From the NCBI RefSeq assembly GCF_021502725.1, contig NZ_JAKFFS010000001.1, positions 1,054,001 through 1,118,000 on the forward strand: a DNA stretch of 64,000 nucleotides, written 5' to 3'. Positions 45,296 to 54,763 of the stretch are shown here, piece after piece. Under the pieces are notes generated by a model. It saw only the letters and a program-made list of their open reading frames with translations, was not told where the DNA came from and did not search any database. How positions within the stretch are numbered: position 1 is the first letter of the stretch; each line of letters opens with the position of its first letter. The position numbers and the translations under genes were made by a program. The DNA is from Dyadobacter sp. CY345. Its GTDB lineage: Bacteria > Bacteroidota > Bacteroidia > Cytophagales > Spirosomataceae.

Positions 45296-46033
45296 CTAAA
45301 ATAATGAAGTTTGCGTTCCAAGATCATTTTTGGTTGACTTAATTTGCTTTTTTAGTTTTTCTGCCTTCGGAGGAACACTAGCAAGTTCAGCCTTCAGTTG
45401 AATGTGCGATCTGTCCCAGAAAGCCATTGGAGGAATCTTTTGGTCAAGCCATGCATCTTGCTCATCCGGATTAAGAACTACTAACATGCGTTCGCCCTCA
45501 TTCTTAATCTTCTTCATTAGTTCATTTCCCTCTGTCGTGCAGATTGTATAGCAATATGTAGTAGATCCTGTGACCGGATCTCGCCATTCGTTGAACAGAC
45601 CTGCACAGCAAAAAACTGAGTCATCAGGCTTGGTTACCAAATATTTTGTTTTTTTGCACTTCGGATCATTCACGTCAGCCCATTGCCATTCGTACATGCC
45701 GTCCATAGGTATTAGGCACCTGTTTCCTATTTTATCTTTAAAACTTGATTTCTCTTCAAGAGATTCTATTTTCGCGTTCAAGCAGTTATTACGTGCTTTT
45801 TTTGCATCATTGTTATCCTTTGATTTTCCTTGCTTAGTTAAGTAATCAGCAAGCAATCCCCATTCATAATACTGAATAATTTTCGGCTCCGTTAAGATTA
45901 CAATTGGGTAAGCCGGCGATTCAAATCCATTGATTTCGATCTGTGGTGTGTAGATATCTTTTTCCAAAAATTCTGCTTTAAGCGCCTTGGCGACCTCAAC
46001 ATCGCTCGCAGTCAGACGAGTATGATAACACAT
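45296..46033 (-). CDS. SRAP/HMCES-type abasic-site shield protein
   Basis: 245 residues. Cys2 directly after the start (MCYHTRLT) is the residue that forms the thiazolidine crosslink with abasic DNA in this family. NNCLNAKIESL holds the conserved Asn, and IPMDGMYEWQW the conserved Glu. The segment usually reading I-H-N-x-x-R-M-P is IKNEGERMLV here, so the catalytic His appears as Lys and the Pro as Leu, which could slow crosslink release. It starts 1 bp after umuC ends. SRAP genes are often linked to SOS polymerases. Confidence 0.88.
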   Translation of the reverse strand: MCYHTRLTASDVEVAKALKAEFLEKDIYTPQIEINGFESPAYPIVILTEPKIIQYYEWGLLADYLTKQGKSKDNNDAKKARNNCLNAKIESLEEKSSFKDKIGNRCLIPMDGMYEWQWADVNDPKCKKTKYLVTKPDDSVFCCAGLFNEWRDPVTGSTTYCYTICTTEGNELMKKIKNEGERMLVVLNPDEQDAWLDQKIPPMAFWDRSHIQLKAELASVPPKAEKLKKQIKSTKNDLGTQTSLF

Positions 46034-46034
46034 A

Positions 46035-47297
46035 TCAGTTTGCGTTTATAGTAATAATTTCGTCAAATTTAGTGGTGTACCGTGGTGAAAGCCTTTCCTG
46101 TTTCATTTTCCAGGTTCTTCCAAGGTCTTGAGCCGCAAGTTTCACTTTCTGTTGTCCGTACGCTTTATTTAATTTGTCAACCACAGCAAAAAGCGGACCA
46201 TGTGTTGAATTCGAATTATCAAATAGCATCCATTGCCCGTAATTCGCAGGGGTAAGCTCTAATGCCATTACGCCAGCTTTCTTGTATCCAAAGCCTAATT
46301 TAAATATTTTTTGCAGTCCTTTGGTCGCAAAACGGGCTAATTCTATCGAAGAATTTGTAGGATAAGGAAGCTGCATGACAATACTGCGATTATATTGTGG
46401 TTGGTCTTGCCGGAATGCATTGGTATGAACAAAAACCATAATCGCGTTGCAGCACGAGTCCTGCTTCCTTAGCCGCTCGGCACAAATAGCCGCAAACGTG
46501 ACGACACGCTCCTTGACTTTTTCAAATTCTGTGTAGTTCTCATTGAAACTACGGGTAACGGCCATATTCTTTTTAGGCTTTACCTCTTCTAGTTCCAGTG
46601 TCCGGATGCCGGCCAGTTCCCGTTTTAACCTCAGCCCAACAATAGACATGTTATTTTTTACCCACTGATCAGGCATTAACGTGAAGTCGTAAGCTGTATT
46701 AACTCCCTGGGCAATTAATCGTTTCGCATGCTGCCTGCCAACTCCCCAGACATCACCAATCTGTAGCCACTTGATTGCTTTGTTGATTTTATCCTGACCG
46801 TCAATAATATATACTCCTGCGGTCGCATTTTGATATTTCTTTGCAATCCTGTTTGCAACTTTGGCGAGTGCTTTTGTAGGTGCAAATCCAATGCTTACAG
46901 GTATACCAGTACTTTTGGTAACAGTTCTACGCATTTCTTCGCCAAGAGCCTGTAAGTCAAAGTATCCGTAACCATCAAATTGAAGAAATGCCTCATCAAT
47001 TGAGTAAACTTCAACGTCTGGACAATAGGTGCTGAGGATAGATACGACGCGGCTGCTCATATCTCCATACAGCGCGTAGTTACTGGAGAACACTTTTATT
47101 CCCTTTTCTTCAAAGTCTTTTTCAAATTGAAACGCTGGCGCTCCCATTTCTATCCCAAGCGACTTGGCTTCATTTGATCTTGCTATCACACAACCGTCGT
47201 TATTACTGAGAACTACAACCGGGACACCATTTAATTCAGGACGAAAGACCCGTTCACAACTCGCGTAAAAATTATTGCAATCAACAAGTGCGAACAT
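46035..47297 (-). CDS. umuC: Y-family DNA polymerase V catalytic subunit
   Basis: 420 residues, same size as E. coli UmuC. Palm motifs are [18 protein letters not shown] with the first metal Asp and [15 protein letters not shown] with S-I-D-E (about 97). [15 protein letters not shown] lies between them. The helix-hairpin-helix is [22 protein letters not shown]. The little-finger domain and a C-terminal UmuC-specific tail ([17 protein letters not shown]) follow. It performs error-prone lesion bypass when bound to processed UmuD. It directly follows umuD with 1 bp between them. Confidence 0.95.
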   Translation of the reverse strand: MFALVDCNNFYASCERVFRPELNGVPVVVLSNNDGCVIARSNEAKSLGIEMGAPAFQFEKDFEEKGIKVFSSNYALYGDMSSRVVSILSTYCPDVEVYSIDEAFLQFDGYGYFDLQALGEEMRRTVTKSTGIPVSIGFAPTKALAKVANRIAKKYQNATAGVYIIDGQDKINKAIKWLQIGDVWGVGRQHAKRLIAQGVNTAYDFTLMPDQWVKNNMSIVGLRLKRELAGIRTLELEEVKPKKNMAVTRSFNENYTEFEKVKERVVTFAAICAERLRKQDSCCNAIMVFVHTNAFRQDQPQYNRSIVMQLPYPTNSSIELARFATKGLQKIFKLGFGYKKAGVMALELTPANYGQWMLFDNSNSTHGPLFAVVDKLNKAYGQQKVKLAAQDLGRTWKMKQERLSPRYTTKFDEIITINAN

Positions 47298-47298
47298 G

Positions 47299-47745
47299 CT
47301 AGCAGGATTTAATTATGTATGTAACGATTCCCCATATAATGAATTCGCTTTCTGATGTGACTTTTATCGGTGGGTATTTCTCATTCGCTGGCAAAAGCCA
47401 CAGCACGTCCTTTTCCAGCAGGATTCTCTTGACAGTAAACTCCTGATCAATGAAGCAGACCGCTATGCAGTTGTCTTTATAGGGGAGGCTTTTATCTACA
47501 ATCAGTATATCTCCGTCATCAATACCGGCATCGATCATAGAATTACCTTTTACTCTGCCGAGGAATGTCGCGGGCTGATTTTTAATAAGTTCACGTTTAA
47601 GATCGATATCGACATCAATAAAATCGGCGGCAGGGCTGGGAAATCCAGCACTAATGCCTGGAATTAGGGGTAGCAGTGATTCGCCGATAAACTCAATGGC
47701 AAATAATTCCAAATTATCCGATGTTAAGATCGATATCGCTTCCAT
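47299..47745 (-). CDS. umuD: UmuD-type S24 self-cleaving peptidase
   Basis: 148 residues. The cleavage site is probably Ala-Gly in ISAGFPSPA. The nucleophile Ser is in [20 protein letters not shown] (about 67) and the general-base Lys in [12 protein letters not shown] (about 105). There is no DNA-binding domain, which separates it from LexA and phage repressors. After RecA-stimulated cleavage it would form polymerase V with UmuC. It is the first gene of the operon. Twin palindromes lie 59-90 bp upstream. Confidence 0.93.
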   Translation of the reverse strand: MEAISILTSDNLELFAIEFIGESLLPLIPGISAGFPSPAADFIDVDIDLKRELIKNQPATFLGRVKGNSMIDAGIDDGDILIVDKSLPYKDNCIAVCFIDQEFTVKRILLEKDVLWLLPANEKYPPIKVTSESEFIIWGIVTYIIKSC

Positions 47746-47803
47746 AGTTCACAAAGTTTTTAGCAAAGATCAGGAAACGGAAGCCATAATGTCAAGACAA
47801 AAA

Positions 47804-47835
47804 TGGAATAAATCCAATAAAATGGAATAATTCCA
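47804..47835 (-). promoter_or_regulatory. Twin palindromic operator upstream of umuD
   Basis: TGGAATAAATCCA (47804-47816) and TGGAATAATTCCA (47823-47835) share TGGAAT-N-ATTCCA dyad symmetry and have centres 19 bp apart. The second is a perfect dyad. The position fits repressor sites for the damage-inducible operon, either a LexA-like or an element-borne repressor. Confidence 0.75.
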
Positions 47836-48045
47836 AATTGATTAATTCACAGTTATGGTTTCGCGTTTTTTGCTTAATTTGGTCATATAATTAAAGGACA
47901 GGATCTCAACGACAGTACGGCGTGGTATGAATTCCGGATTGTATAAAGATTACATTGAAAAGGCGCGCATTTCAAATAAGGTCTTTTCTGACTACCATTG
48001 GTTAACAATCACTAGAGATTATTTATTAAATTCCGATATATCAGC

Positions 48046-48276
48046 ATGAACGACCACGATCTTGAATTGCAAGAGCTGTTACACTACTTTAAAACCGCTA
48101 AATTTCCGGAAACACCATTCAAATTGAATAGATATATAACAATAGTCAGTGATCCGGATAAATTCATAAACTCAAAGGTCGCTGAGATTCGCAGATACAA
48201 AGGTTCAGTAGTTGTACTTGATTCGTTATTCAAACATTTGAGAGAATTGAAAATATTAACTTTAAATCTAACTTAG
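48046..48276 (+). CDS. Small hypothetical protein
   Basis: 76 residues. ELLHYFKTAKFPETPFKLNRYITIVSDPDKFINSKVAEIRRYKG resembles a group of short Bacteroidota proteins with the pattern YF..A..P..P..L.....I.DP..F. (I recall DUF6965, unverified). It has no membrane segment. It lies 300 bp from umuD on the opposite strand and could share the divergent regulatory region. Confidence 0.55.
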   Translation: MNDHDLELQELLHYFKTAKFPETPFKLNRYITIVSDPDKFINSKVAEIRRYKGSVVVLDSLFKHLRELKILTLNLT

Positions 48277-48470
48277 TTATCTCGGCACCTAGTAGAGAAA
48301 TACTTATTAGATTTTTCAGGGAATCTGAATTATTTAATTGAATTGACGCGAATGCAGCTGTTGAGGAATTCCTGGATAAGATATATGCCAGTAAAACTCC
48401 TAGTTATATTTGGCTTGTCATTGATGGTAGTCTTGTGAAACCTGAGTTGATTGGAGCTTTCAGCGAATAA
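48243..48470 (+). pseudogene. Gene remnant with an in-frame TGA
   Basis: One frame reads NFKSNLVISAPSREILIRFF to SELFN, then TGA at 48339-48341, then IDANAAVEEFLDKIYASK and VIDGSLVKPELIGAFSE before TAA at 48468. Both parts look protein-like and stay in one frame, as if a Trp or Arg codon had mutated. No start codon is visible. The family is not recognised. Confidence 0.4.
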
Positions 48471-48485
48471 GAAGACGCGGAGAAG

Positions 48486-48887
48486 ATGCATAGTTTATTG
48501 CCAAACAGCGGAGTGGATCATTTTATCCTCGACGAATATTGCGATGATATACATCAAAATCACAGCCTGTTTGAAGTAGAACTTGATACGTATGGCGAGC
48601 TCATATTCGTTGACAAAACGGTAAACTTTATTACAGGTAATAACGAGGATGATTCGGAAGAAGATGAAAACATTGTGACAGACGGGAGCTATATCTATAA
48701 ATACAGGAAGCGGTCGTATTTTGCAGCTGATGAAAACGCCGCTGTATCTCTTGCTAAAATAGCCTATCAAAGTAATAAAGATTTTCAGGATCACGCGGAT
48801 GATGGCGTAAGTAAAGCAATGGATGAATTTGAGCGGGAGCTTGCATTAGGGTTAGTTCGAGTGAACCGCGATAATTTCAGATTTTAA
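48486..48887 (+). CDS. Acidic hypothetical protein
   Basis: 133 residues, strongly acidic in the middle (GNNEDDSEEDENIVTDGSYIYKYRKRSYFAADENAAVSLAK), no signal peptide. The small size and acidity recall DNA-mimic or anti-defence proteins of mobile elements, but this is only an impression. It starts 13 bp after the gene remnant and is the last gene before the gene-poor stretch in front of the mobilisation genes. Confidence 0.55.
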   Translation: MHSLLPNSGVDHFILDEYCDDIHQNHSLFEVELDTYGELIFVDKTVNFITGNNEDDSEEDENIVTDGSYIYKYRKRSYFAADENAAVSLAKIAYQSNKDFQDHADDGVSKAMDEFERELALGLVRVNRDNFRF

Positions 48888-50061
48888 CAGTCCAACGTCA
48901 GGGTATAAAGGAAGATACGATGATAGATACTGCGAAGTAGATCGAGCATTTTAAGAATTAGCGTTTAATTTAAAGAAGCTGACAAAGCTACTTGGAACTG
49001 TCATTGTTATTTGTCGCAGCATCTATCTCCTATAACAACTTGTAGAAACATCTTTAGAGTGATCTAAGCATACAGTTATCGGAAATGCGATTTAGTTATG
49101 TGAAAAATTTGACCTCTAAATGTTATACTTATGAGCGATTCTGGTCCGTATGTTTTAAACAAAAAGAGCCAGAGAATAAACGCTGACCCTTTTACAACAC
49201 CCTCCTTTGTGGAGATTTATCTCCACACTAAATATTATACAAATGTTTAAATTTATTGCCAGATTTCCAAAATGAGGAAATCATCACATGACTTTGACCT
49301 CTCTAAGTGTTTCACATACCGAAGTTCAGAAGAGTTGAGACTCAAAAATTAGACTCAACAATCGTTCCCATCTCATTTCTGGTGCCATCTCCTTTATCAA
49401 GAAGGTGCTGAACTTTTTGAGTCTTTAAGCATGACAGGGATTTGCGAATACGGTATAATTTACCAATTATAAACCGCTATTGACCAAAAAAGCTAGTTCT
49501 GCACGTTTAACAGATTCTGACTAATTTTCTTTGAAATAGGAAAAGTTAGCAATGGCTTGCGGAGTCATCCGGATGTTTATCCTGAATATGGATGATTGGA
49601 ATGGTAAGGTGCCCCCTTTGCTCTGTCAATAAAATAAAGTACAAATGCGCGTAATTAGCGTATAACCGGCTTTATATGCTCGCAAATTTCAAGGCGCTGT
49701 GTTTTTAGAAGAGATTCATATGAAGAATCATCAAAGGGAATGTTGATGTATTTTCCCCAATCACAAGTCAAAAAGAATAGCAAAACTAGCGTCCCGGGTT
49801 TTATAGCTTTTTAAAGGCGGCCAAAAGTGTTCGGCATAATGACGGTCCTCTCTATTCCTTTATCTTTTAAAATTTAGTACCGTCAACCCTTCAGGTATTT
49901 ATTCCACTTCCTTTTGGCTATTAACCTGGCCGCTTACGTTGGGCTTTCTTTTTCGGTTGTTTAACAACCACCGAATTCTGGCCGCACCTATTCACTCCGA
50001 AGTCGTGGGTGGGGGAGTATAAAAAGTAAAAGTGTTTGAGATTGGGATAAGGAAAGTGAAG
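48888..50061. other. Gene-poor 1.17-kb stretch upstream of mobilisation genes
   Basis: No supported gene. Inverted repeats occur at 49208-49227 (TGTGGAGA-TTTA-TCTCCACA) and 49955-49969. The location directly in front of the relaxosome gene makes this the natural place for oriT. The rest shows nothing I can name. Confidence 0.55.
49955..49969. other. Candidate oriT-associated palindrome
   Basis: GGTTGTTTAACAACC is a perfect 15-bp dyad about 90 bp before the relaxosome protein gene. oriT regions of MOB-type elements often carry such a repeat next to the nick site. The nick site itself cannot be identified. Confidence 0.4.
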
Positions 50062-50454
50062 ATGGGAAATCAAAAATCAAACAAAACAAGAATTGTCGCG
50101 CTCAGACTAAGCCCGCAGGAATTCACACTACTTGAGCGCAAATTCAAGGGTAGCACCTGCCGAAAGCTCAGTGAATATATCCGTAAAGTAATCCTTGAAA
50201 AACCGGTCGTAGTCTATTACCGAAACAGTTCACTTGATGACGCTGTCAAAGAAGTGGTCCGGCTCCGAAATGAGCTGAATAACATCGGAAATAACTTTAA
50301 CCAGGCGGTCAAAAAGCTTCATACGCTCGATCAGATTACAGAGTTCAAGTCCTGGATTTTCAGCTACGAGCTTGATAAAAGAAGGCTGCTTTCACAGATC
50401 GATGAGATCAAAAAACAGATCGATAAAACAGCAGACCAATGGTTGCAATCATAA
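50062..50454 (+). CDS. Relaxosome accessory protein (MobB/MobC-like, RHH type)
   Basis: 130 residues from ATG 50062; a GTG at 50032 in the same frame is weaker. The N-terminal half has RIVALRLSPQEFTLLERKF and LSEYIRKVILEKPV, typical of ribbon-helix-helix mobilisation proteins. The middle has VVRLRNELNNIGNNFNQAVKKLH, the conserved R.ELN.IGNN.NQ motif of this family, and the C-terminus is helical. It binds oriT and assists the relaxase. Its stop lies inside the relaxase start (overlap 16 bp). Confidence 0.9.
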   Translation: MGNQKSNKTRIVALRLSPQEFTLLERKFKGSTCRKLSEYIRKVILEKPVVVYYRNSSLDDAVKEVVRLRNELNNIGNNFNQAVKKLHTLDQITEFKSWIFSYELDKRRLLSQIDEIKKQIDKTADQWLQS

Positions 50455-51737
50455 AGACCGGCCACTCAATTCAGCGCAGTTTTTATTATAACGAAAATAA
50501 AATCAGCCAGGGAGATGCGCAATGTATCATGGCCGCGAACTACCCGAAGGATCTTTCAGATCTTAACCAGATGCAGCGCCTAAATATGCTACTTAAAACG
50601 GCTGCGCTCAACGAAAATGTGAAAAGAAACAGCGTTCATATTTCACTGAACTTTGATCCCTCTGAGAAACTAAGCAAGGATCAACTGTCACAGATTGCAG
50701 GCGTCTATATGGACAAAATTGGCTTTAAAGATCAGCCTTTTTTAGTCTATGAACATTACGATGCTGGGCATCCGCACATCCACATCATGTCGGTAAAAGT
50801 CCGGCCCGACGGCAGCCGGATCGAGACCAATAACATCGGCAGGAATGAGTCTGAAAAAGCCAGAAAACAAATTGAAATTGACTTTGGGTTGATGAAAGCA
50901 GAAGCGCACAAACGTCAGTTTTTTGAGCTTAAACCAGTGAATATAACCAGGGCCCAATATGGAAAATCACAAACCAAGCATGCCATTAGTAACGTGCTAA
51001 ATACGGTGCTTAATGCCTATAAATATACCTCTGTCGCAGAGCTTAACACGTTGCTTAGACAGTACAATGTGCTGGCGGACATTGGAAGTAAAGACTCAAG
51101 GATCAACAAAAATAAGGGGCTTGTCTACCGGATTTTAGATGAGAAAGGACAGCCGGTGGGCGTGCCGATCAAGGCCAGTGACTTTCATTTTAATCCAGGT
51201 CTCAAATATCTCGGTGAGCGTTTCATAGTTAATGAAAATGCGCGTCAACCGCATAAAGCCAGGGTGAAAAATGCCATCGACTTAGCATTGATGGGGACTT
51301 CAAAGCCGGATCTTCAAGGACTCGCTTCTGACCTTGACAAGCAGGGAATCAAGATGGTTTTAAGGCAAAATGACTCCGGAATAATCTACGGGATCACCTA
51401 CGTGGATCACCGTACCAAATCGGTTTTTAACGGCAGTAGTCTTGGAAAACAGTACAGCGCAAATGCTATTCAAGAGCGGTGCAGGCCAGCGGTATTAACC
51501 CAAATTTCAAAGCAAGAGGGGCAAAAGAAGCAAGCCAATCGCAAGGTCAATCACGAAGGGGAACCTTTCAAAAACAAAGACCACGTAACAACTTTTAAAA
51601 CCAATTCTGGCAGCAGCTATGAGCAAAACGAAATGCTGGATTCACTCCTTGACCCAGTAAAGGATGACAGTCCGCTTCCGTTCGGGCTGCGTAAAAAAAA
51701 GAAAAGAAAGCAGAAAAATATCAGTAACAGTCTTTAA
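50439..51737 (+). CDS. MOBP-type relaxase/mobilisation nuclease
   Basis: 432 residues. The relaxase domain covers residues 1-190. The metal-binding motif is DAGHPHIHIMSVKV (His near 110-115), preceded by NSVHISLNFDPSEKLS and followed by SRIETNNIGRNESEKARKQIE. The catalytic Tyr is probably in the first 25 residues (SFYYNEN). The C-terminal half is basic and likely binds DNA, ending in KKKKRKQKN. It nicks oriT and pilots the strand through a helper conjugation system. It overlaps the accessory protein and sits just before the coupling protein. Confidence 0.9.
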   Translation: MVAIIKTGHSIQRSFYYNENKISQGDAQCIMAANYPKDLSDLNQMQRLNMLLKTAALNENVKRNSVHISLNFDPSEKLSKDQLSQIAGVYMDKIGFKDQPFLVYEHYDAGHPHIHIMSVKVRPDGSRIETNNIGRNESEKARKQIEIDFGLMKAEAHKRQFFELKPVNITRAQYGKSQTKHAISNVLNTVLNAYKYTSVAELNTLLRQYNVLADIGSKDSRINKNKGLVYRILDEKGQPVGVPIKASDFHFNPGLKYLGERFIVNENARQPHKARVKNAIDLALMGTSKPDLQGLASDLDKQGIKMVLRQNDSGIIYGITYVDHRTKSVFNGSSLGKQYSANAIQERCRPAVLTQISKQEGQKKQANRKVNHEGEPFKNKDHVTTFKTNSGSSYEQNEMLDSLLDPVKDDSPLPFGLRKKKKRKQKNISNSL

Positions 51738-51750
51738 ACAAACATATATC

Positions 51751-53739
51751 ATGGCTTCACAAACAGGAGAAAACCAGCAGGCGCTGCATAGGATTACCGA
51801 CATGACAAGGCTAATCAGTATTCTTATTCTGGCCATTCATTTTTATTACTTCTTTTACAACGTTTTTTCGCATTGGGAACTGGTTTCTATAGTCAGTGAC
51901 CGAATACTTTCCAATATTTACAGAACCGGACTCTTTAACGGGTTTAACAGGACTAAGTTTATCGCGCTGTCGTTTCTTTTGATTTCATTGATGGGAGCGA
52001 AGGGCAAAAAGGAGGAAAAGCTTAGCGTCAAAAAGGGAATCATAATCATCGGTATCGGAACGTTTCTGTTTTTTACATCGCAGCTTCTGATGCATTCCAG
52101 TGCCGATTTCATCGTGGTTTCACTCTTATATATGGTCATAACCACCAGCGGATTTTGCCTGGTACTGACAGGCGGGACGCTGCTATCGCGCGTGATTCAT
52201 TTGAAGATTAACAGCAAAGATATTTTCAATAAGGAGAACGAAACGTTTCCTCAGGAGCAGCGGCTTTTAGATAACGAGTTTTCTATCAACCTTCCTGCAC
52301 GCTACCATTTAAAAGACAAAGTTCAGCCAAGCTGGGTTAATATTATTAATCCGTTCCGTGGGATTCTGGTTCTTGGATCGCCAGGTGCGGGCAAGAGCTA
52401 TTTCTTCATCCGACATAATATTACCCAGCACATAAAAAAAGGATTTTCCATGTTTGTCTATGATTTCAAGTTCGATGATCTTTCAGTTATCACATATAAT
52501 ACCTGGCTAAACAATCAGGATGCCTACAAGATTATTCCCAAGTTTTATGTGATCAATTTTGATGATCTGGCCCGAACGCACCGCTGTAATCCGCTGGACC
52601 CAGAGAGCCTCCTGGACATTACAGATGCGGCCGAATCTGCCCGTACCATTCTAATGGGACTCAACAGGGAGTGGATCAAAAGGCAGGGTGATTTTTTTGT
52701 GGAATCCCCAATCAATTTTCTTACAGCTATCATCTGGTTTTTACGAAGGTATCAGGACGGAGAATACTGTACGCTTCCACACGTGATCGAGCTGATGCAG
52801 GTTCCTTATGAGAAGCTTTTTACGATCCTTCGGGCCGAAAAAGAGATTGAGGTTTTAATCAATCCGTTCGTATCAGCTTATTTAAATGATGCGATGCAGC
52901 AATTGGAAGGCCAGATCGCATCAGCGCAGATTTCAATGGCCAGACTATCTTCTCCGCAGCTTTATTATGTCCTGTCGGGTAGTGATTTTACGCTGGATAT
53001 AAACAATCCAAATGAACCCAAGATTGTCTGCATGGGAAATAATCCGCAAAAGATTTCGGTTTATGGCGCGGTGCTTTCGTTATACGTGACGCGCTTGATC
53101 AAGCTGGTCAATAAGAAAGGAAAACTTAAAAGCAGCCTAATCTTTGATGAGTTCCCGACCATTTATCTAAATAACATGGATAGTCTTATCGCTACTGCCA
53201 GGTCGAACAAGGTTTCAACGACACTCGGTGTTCAGGACTTCAGTCAGCTTAGAAAAGATTACGGAAAAGAGCAGGCGGATGTCATCATGAACATTACTGG
53301 GAATATCATTAGCGGGCAAGTAACAGGCGATACTGCGAAGCAATTATCGGAGCGTTTCGGTAAAATCATGCAGGACCGGACAAGCTTTTCTATTAATCGA
53401 ATGGATACCTCGGTTAGCAAATCAAAGCAGCTGGATTCAGCTATTCCACCTTCGAAGATTTCTGCGCTTTCGTCGGGTGAGTTTGTTGGTCTGGTCGCTG
53501 ATAATCCAGAGCAGAAGATTGATTTAAAAGCGTTTCATTGTGAGATTTTAAATGATCACCAGGCACTTAAAGTAGAGCAGGATAATTACCAGCCCATACC
53601 GGAAATCAGGAAAATTGATCAGTCAATGGTAATCCGAAATTATATGCAGGTTAAGCAGGATGTTCTTGATATCGTTGAATTTGAAATGGAAAACATAATG
53701 GAAGATCCTGCCAGTCGCCATCTTATTGTAAAAAAATGA
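51751..53739 (+). CDS. VirD4/TraG-like type IV coupling protein
   Basis: 662 residues from ATG 51751; longer in-frame codons overlap the relaxase end. Three or more N-terminal membrane helices (LISILILAIHFYYFFY; IIIIGIGTFLFFTSQLL; VSLLYMVITTSGFCLVLTGG) precede the ATPase. Walker A is LVLGSPGAGKSYFFIR (about 208) and Walker B is SSLIFDEFPTIYLN (about 463). TraG/TraD features such as ATARSNKVSTTLGVQDFSQL are present. It links the relaxase-DNA complex to a secretion channel. Mating-pair formation genes are absent, so the element is mobilisable and not self-transmissible on this evidence. Confidence 0.92.
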   Translation: MASQTGENQQALHRITDMTRLISILILAIHFYYFFYNVFSHWELVSIVSDRILSNIYRTGLFNGFNRTKFIALSFLLISLMGAKGKKEEKLSVKKGIIIIGIGTFLFFTSQLLMHSSADFIVVSLLYMVITTSGFCLVLTGGTLLSRVIHLKINSKDIFNKENETFPQEQRLLDNEFSINLPARYHLKDKVQPSWVNIINPFRGILVLGSPGAGKSYFFIRHNITQHIKKGFSMFVYDFKFDDLSVITYNTWLNNQDAYKIIPKFYVINFDDLARTHRCNPLDPESLLDITDAAESARTILMGLNREWIKRQGDFFVESPINFLTAIIWFLRRYQDGEYCTLPHVIELMQVPYEKLFTILRAEKEIEVLINPFVSAYLNDAMQQLEGQIASAQISMARLSSPQLYYVLSGSDFTLDINNPNEPKIVCMGNNPQKISVYGAVLSLYVTRLIKLVNKKGKLKSSLIFDEFPTIYLNNMDSLIATARSNKVSTTLGVQDFSQLRKDYGKEQADVIMNITGNIISGQVTGDTAKQLSERFGKIMQDRTSFSINRMDTSVSKSKQLDSAIPPSKISALSSGEFVGLVADNPEQKIDLKAFHCEILNDHQALKVEQDNYQPIPEIRKIDQSMVIRNYMQVKQDVLDIVEFEMENIMEDPASRHLIVKK

Positions 53740-54763
53740 TGACGTGAATTAGTTTGGCTTACTGCCTGACGCGGACGGCACGACACACAAAAATTTCCCA
53801 CGGCAAGGGGTACTTAAATCTTTGAAAAATGTTGGCTTGTTTTTGGAAGCCAACCCGTTTACCGAGTCGACGATTTCTATCAGGTTTGACTTGCCTTCAC
53901 TCTAAAAAAGGCGGTTTTTTTAAGATGAATTGTTATAGGATGCTATTTTAAAAAACGACTGGTAATTAGGATCGTTCGACTAAAATTCGTCTTAGAGGGA
54001 AATATTAAACTATAATATTTAAAGGCTTGTCCTTTGTTCTTTAACCTTGCCCGGATTGTAAATTATTGTAAAATTTGAACATAGAGTATCTACGTGGCCC
54101 TCCTAATTTTTTTTGAGATTTAAGCCAGAAATCTATAACTATTGTTCTGAAATAACCTAGTGTATACGTCAGTACGTCTTCTGATGTTAAAATTAGGAAG
54201 GAATTTCGCACTTGTGTTGTTTTTGTGATGATACATTAAATCGGTACAGTTTTACTTATTTTGCCCAAACGTTCTCAAAAAAACGGATTATCAATGTCAT
54301 AGTCGCTGCTCAATCAATATTGCCAAACTAGTGTTTAGCGATTATATTGACTTGCTGATAAGTTATATAAATTGACGGGTGGTTAAACCGGACTGTTACG
54401 ATCTTTGAAGGTTATGGACTATTAGCAATTTAAGCGTTGATATTGTTTGGTGAACTGTTAAATAAACAACGTTAAATCGTGCTATTAAAACTTCGACAGA
54501 AATTGTTCAATCATTGACTTGAACGCGACGCATTTCTTTCATCAGGAACTGCTAAACGATATTTGTTAGGCGTAAATAATCCTCGATTGCCATCTGGTTT
54601 TAGATCCGAAAATTACATTTTGATTGAGGCATTCAGTCTCGTTAAAATAGTAAAATTGTAGAAAAATTCATTAATTCGGTAATATAATTGTAAAATTTGG
54701 GGAAAATTTTGATTAATTTATTGCTTATTTGTGAAAGCAATTTAGTAAGACATCTTAACAGTT
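53740..54763. other. Gene-poor 1.0-kb stretch between mobilisation module and PUL
   Basis: No supported gene. GTTGGCTT/AAGCCAAC (53831-53838 and 53847-53854) forms an 8-bp stem with an 8-nt loop about 90 bp behind the coupling protein and may be a terminator. The right end of any integrated element could lie here. I found no copy of the tmRNA 3' end. The promoter of the sigma gene must be near 54700. Confidence 0.5.

Noticed and set aside
12723-48470. Stop-codon reassignment or recoding as an explanation for the many in-frame stops
   Set aside because: TGA, TAG and TAA are all found inside broken genes and all three also end intact genes in the window. Frameshifts co-occur, so ordinary decay is the simpler reading.
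48888-50061. CRISPR array or retron in the gene-poor stretch
   Set aside because: No regularly spaced repeats and no reverse transcriptase or Cas gene are present anywhere in the window.
10301-53950. Direct repeat of the tmRNA 3' end as a second att site
   Set aside because: Several CTCC-containing strings were compared by eye (for example near 34265) but none matches more than a few bases. I therefore give no att coordinates.
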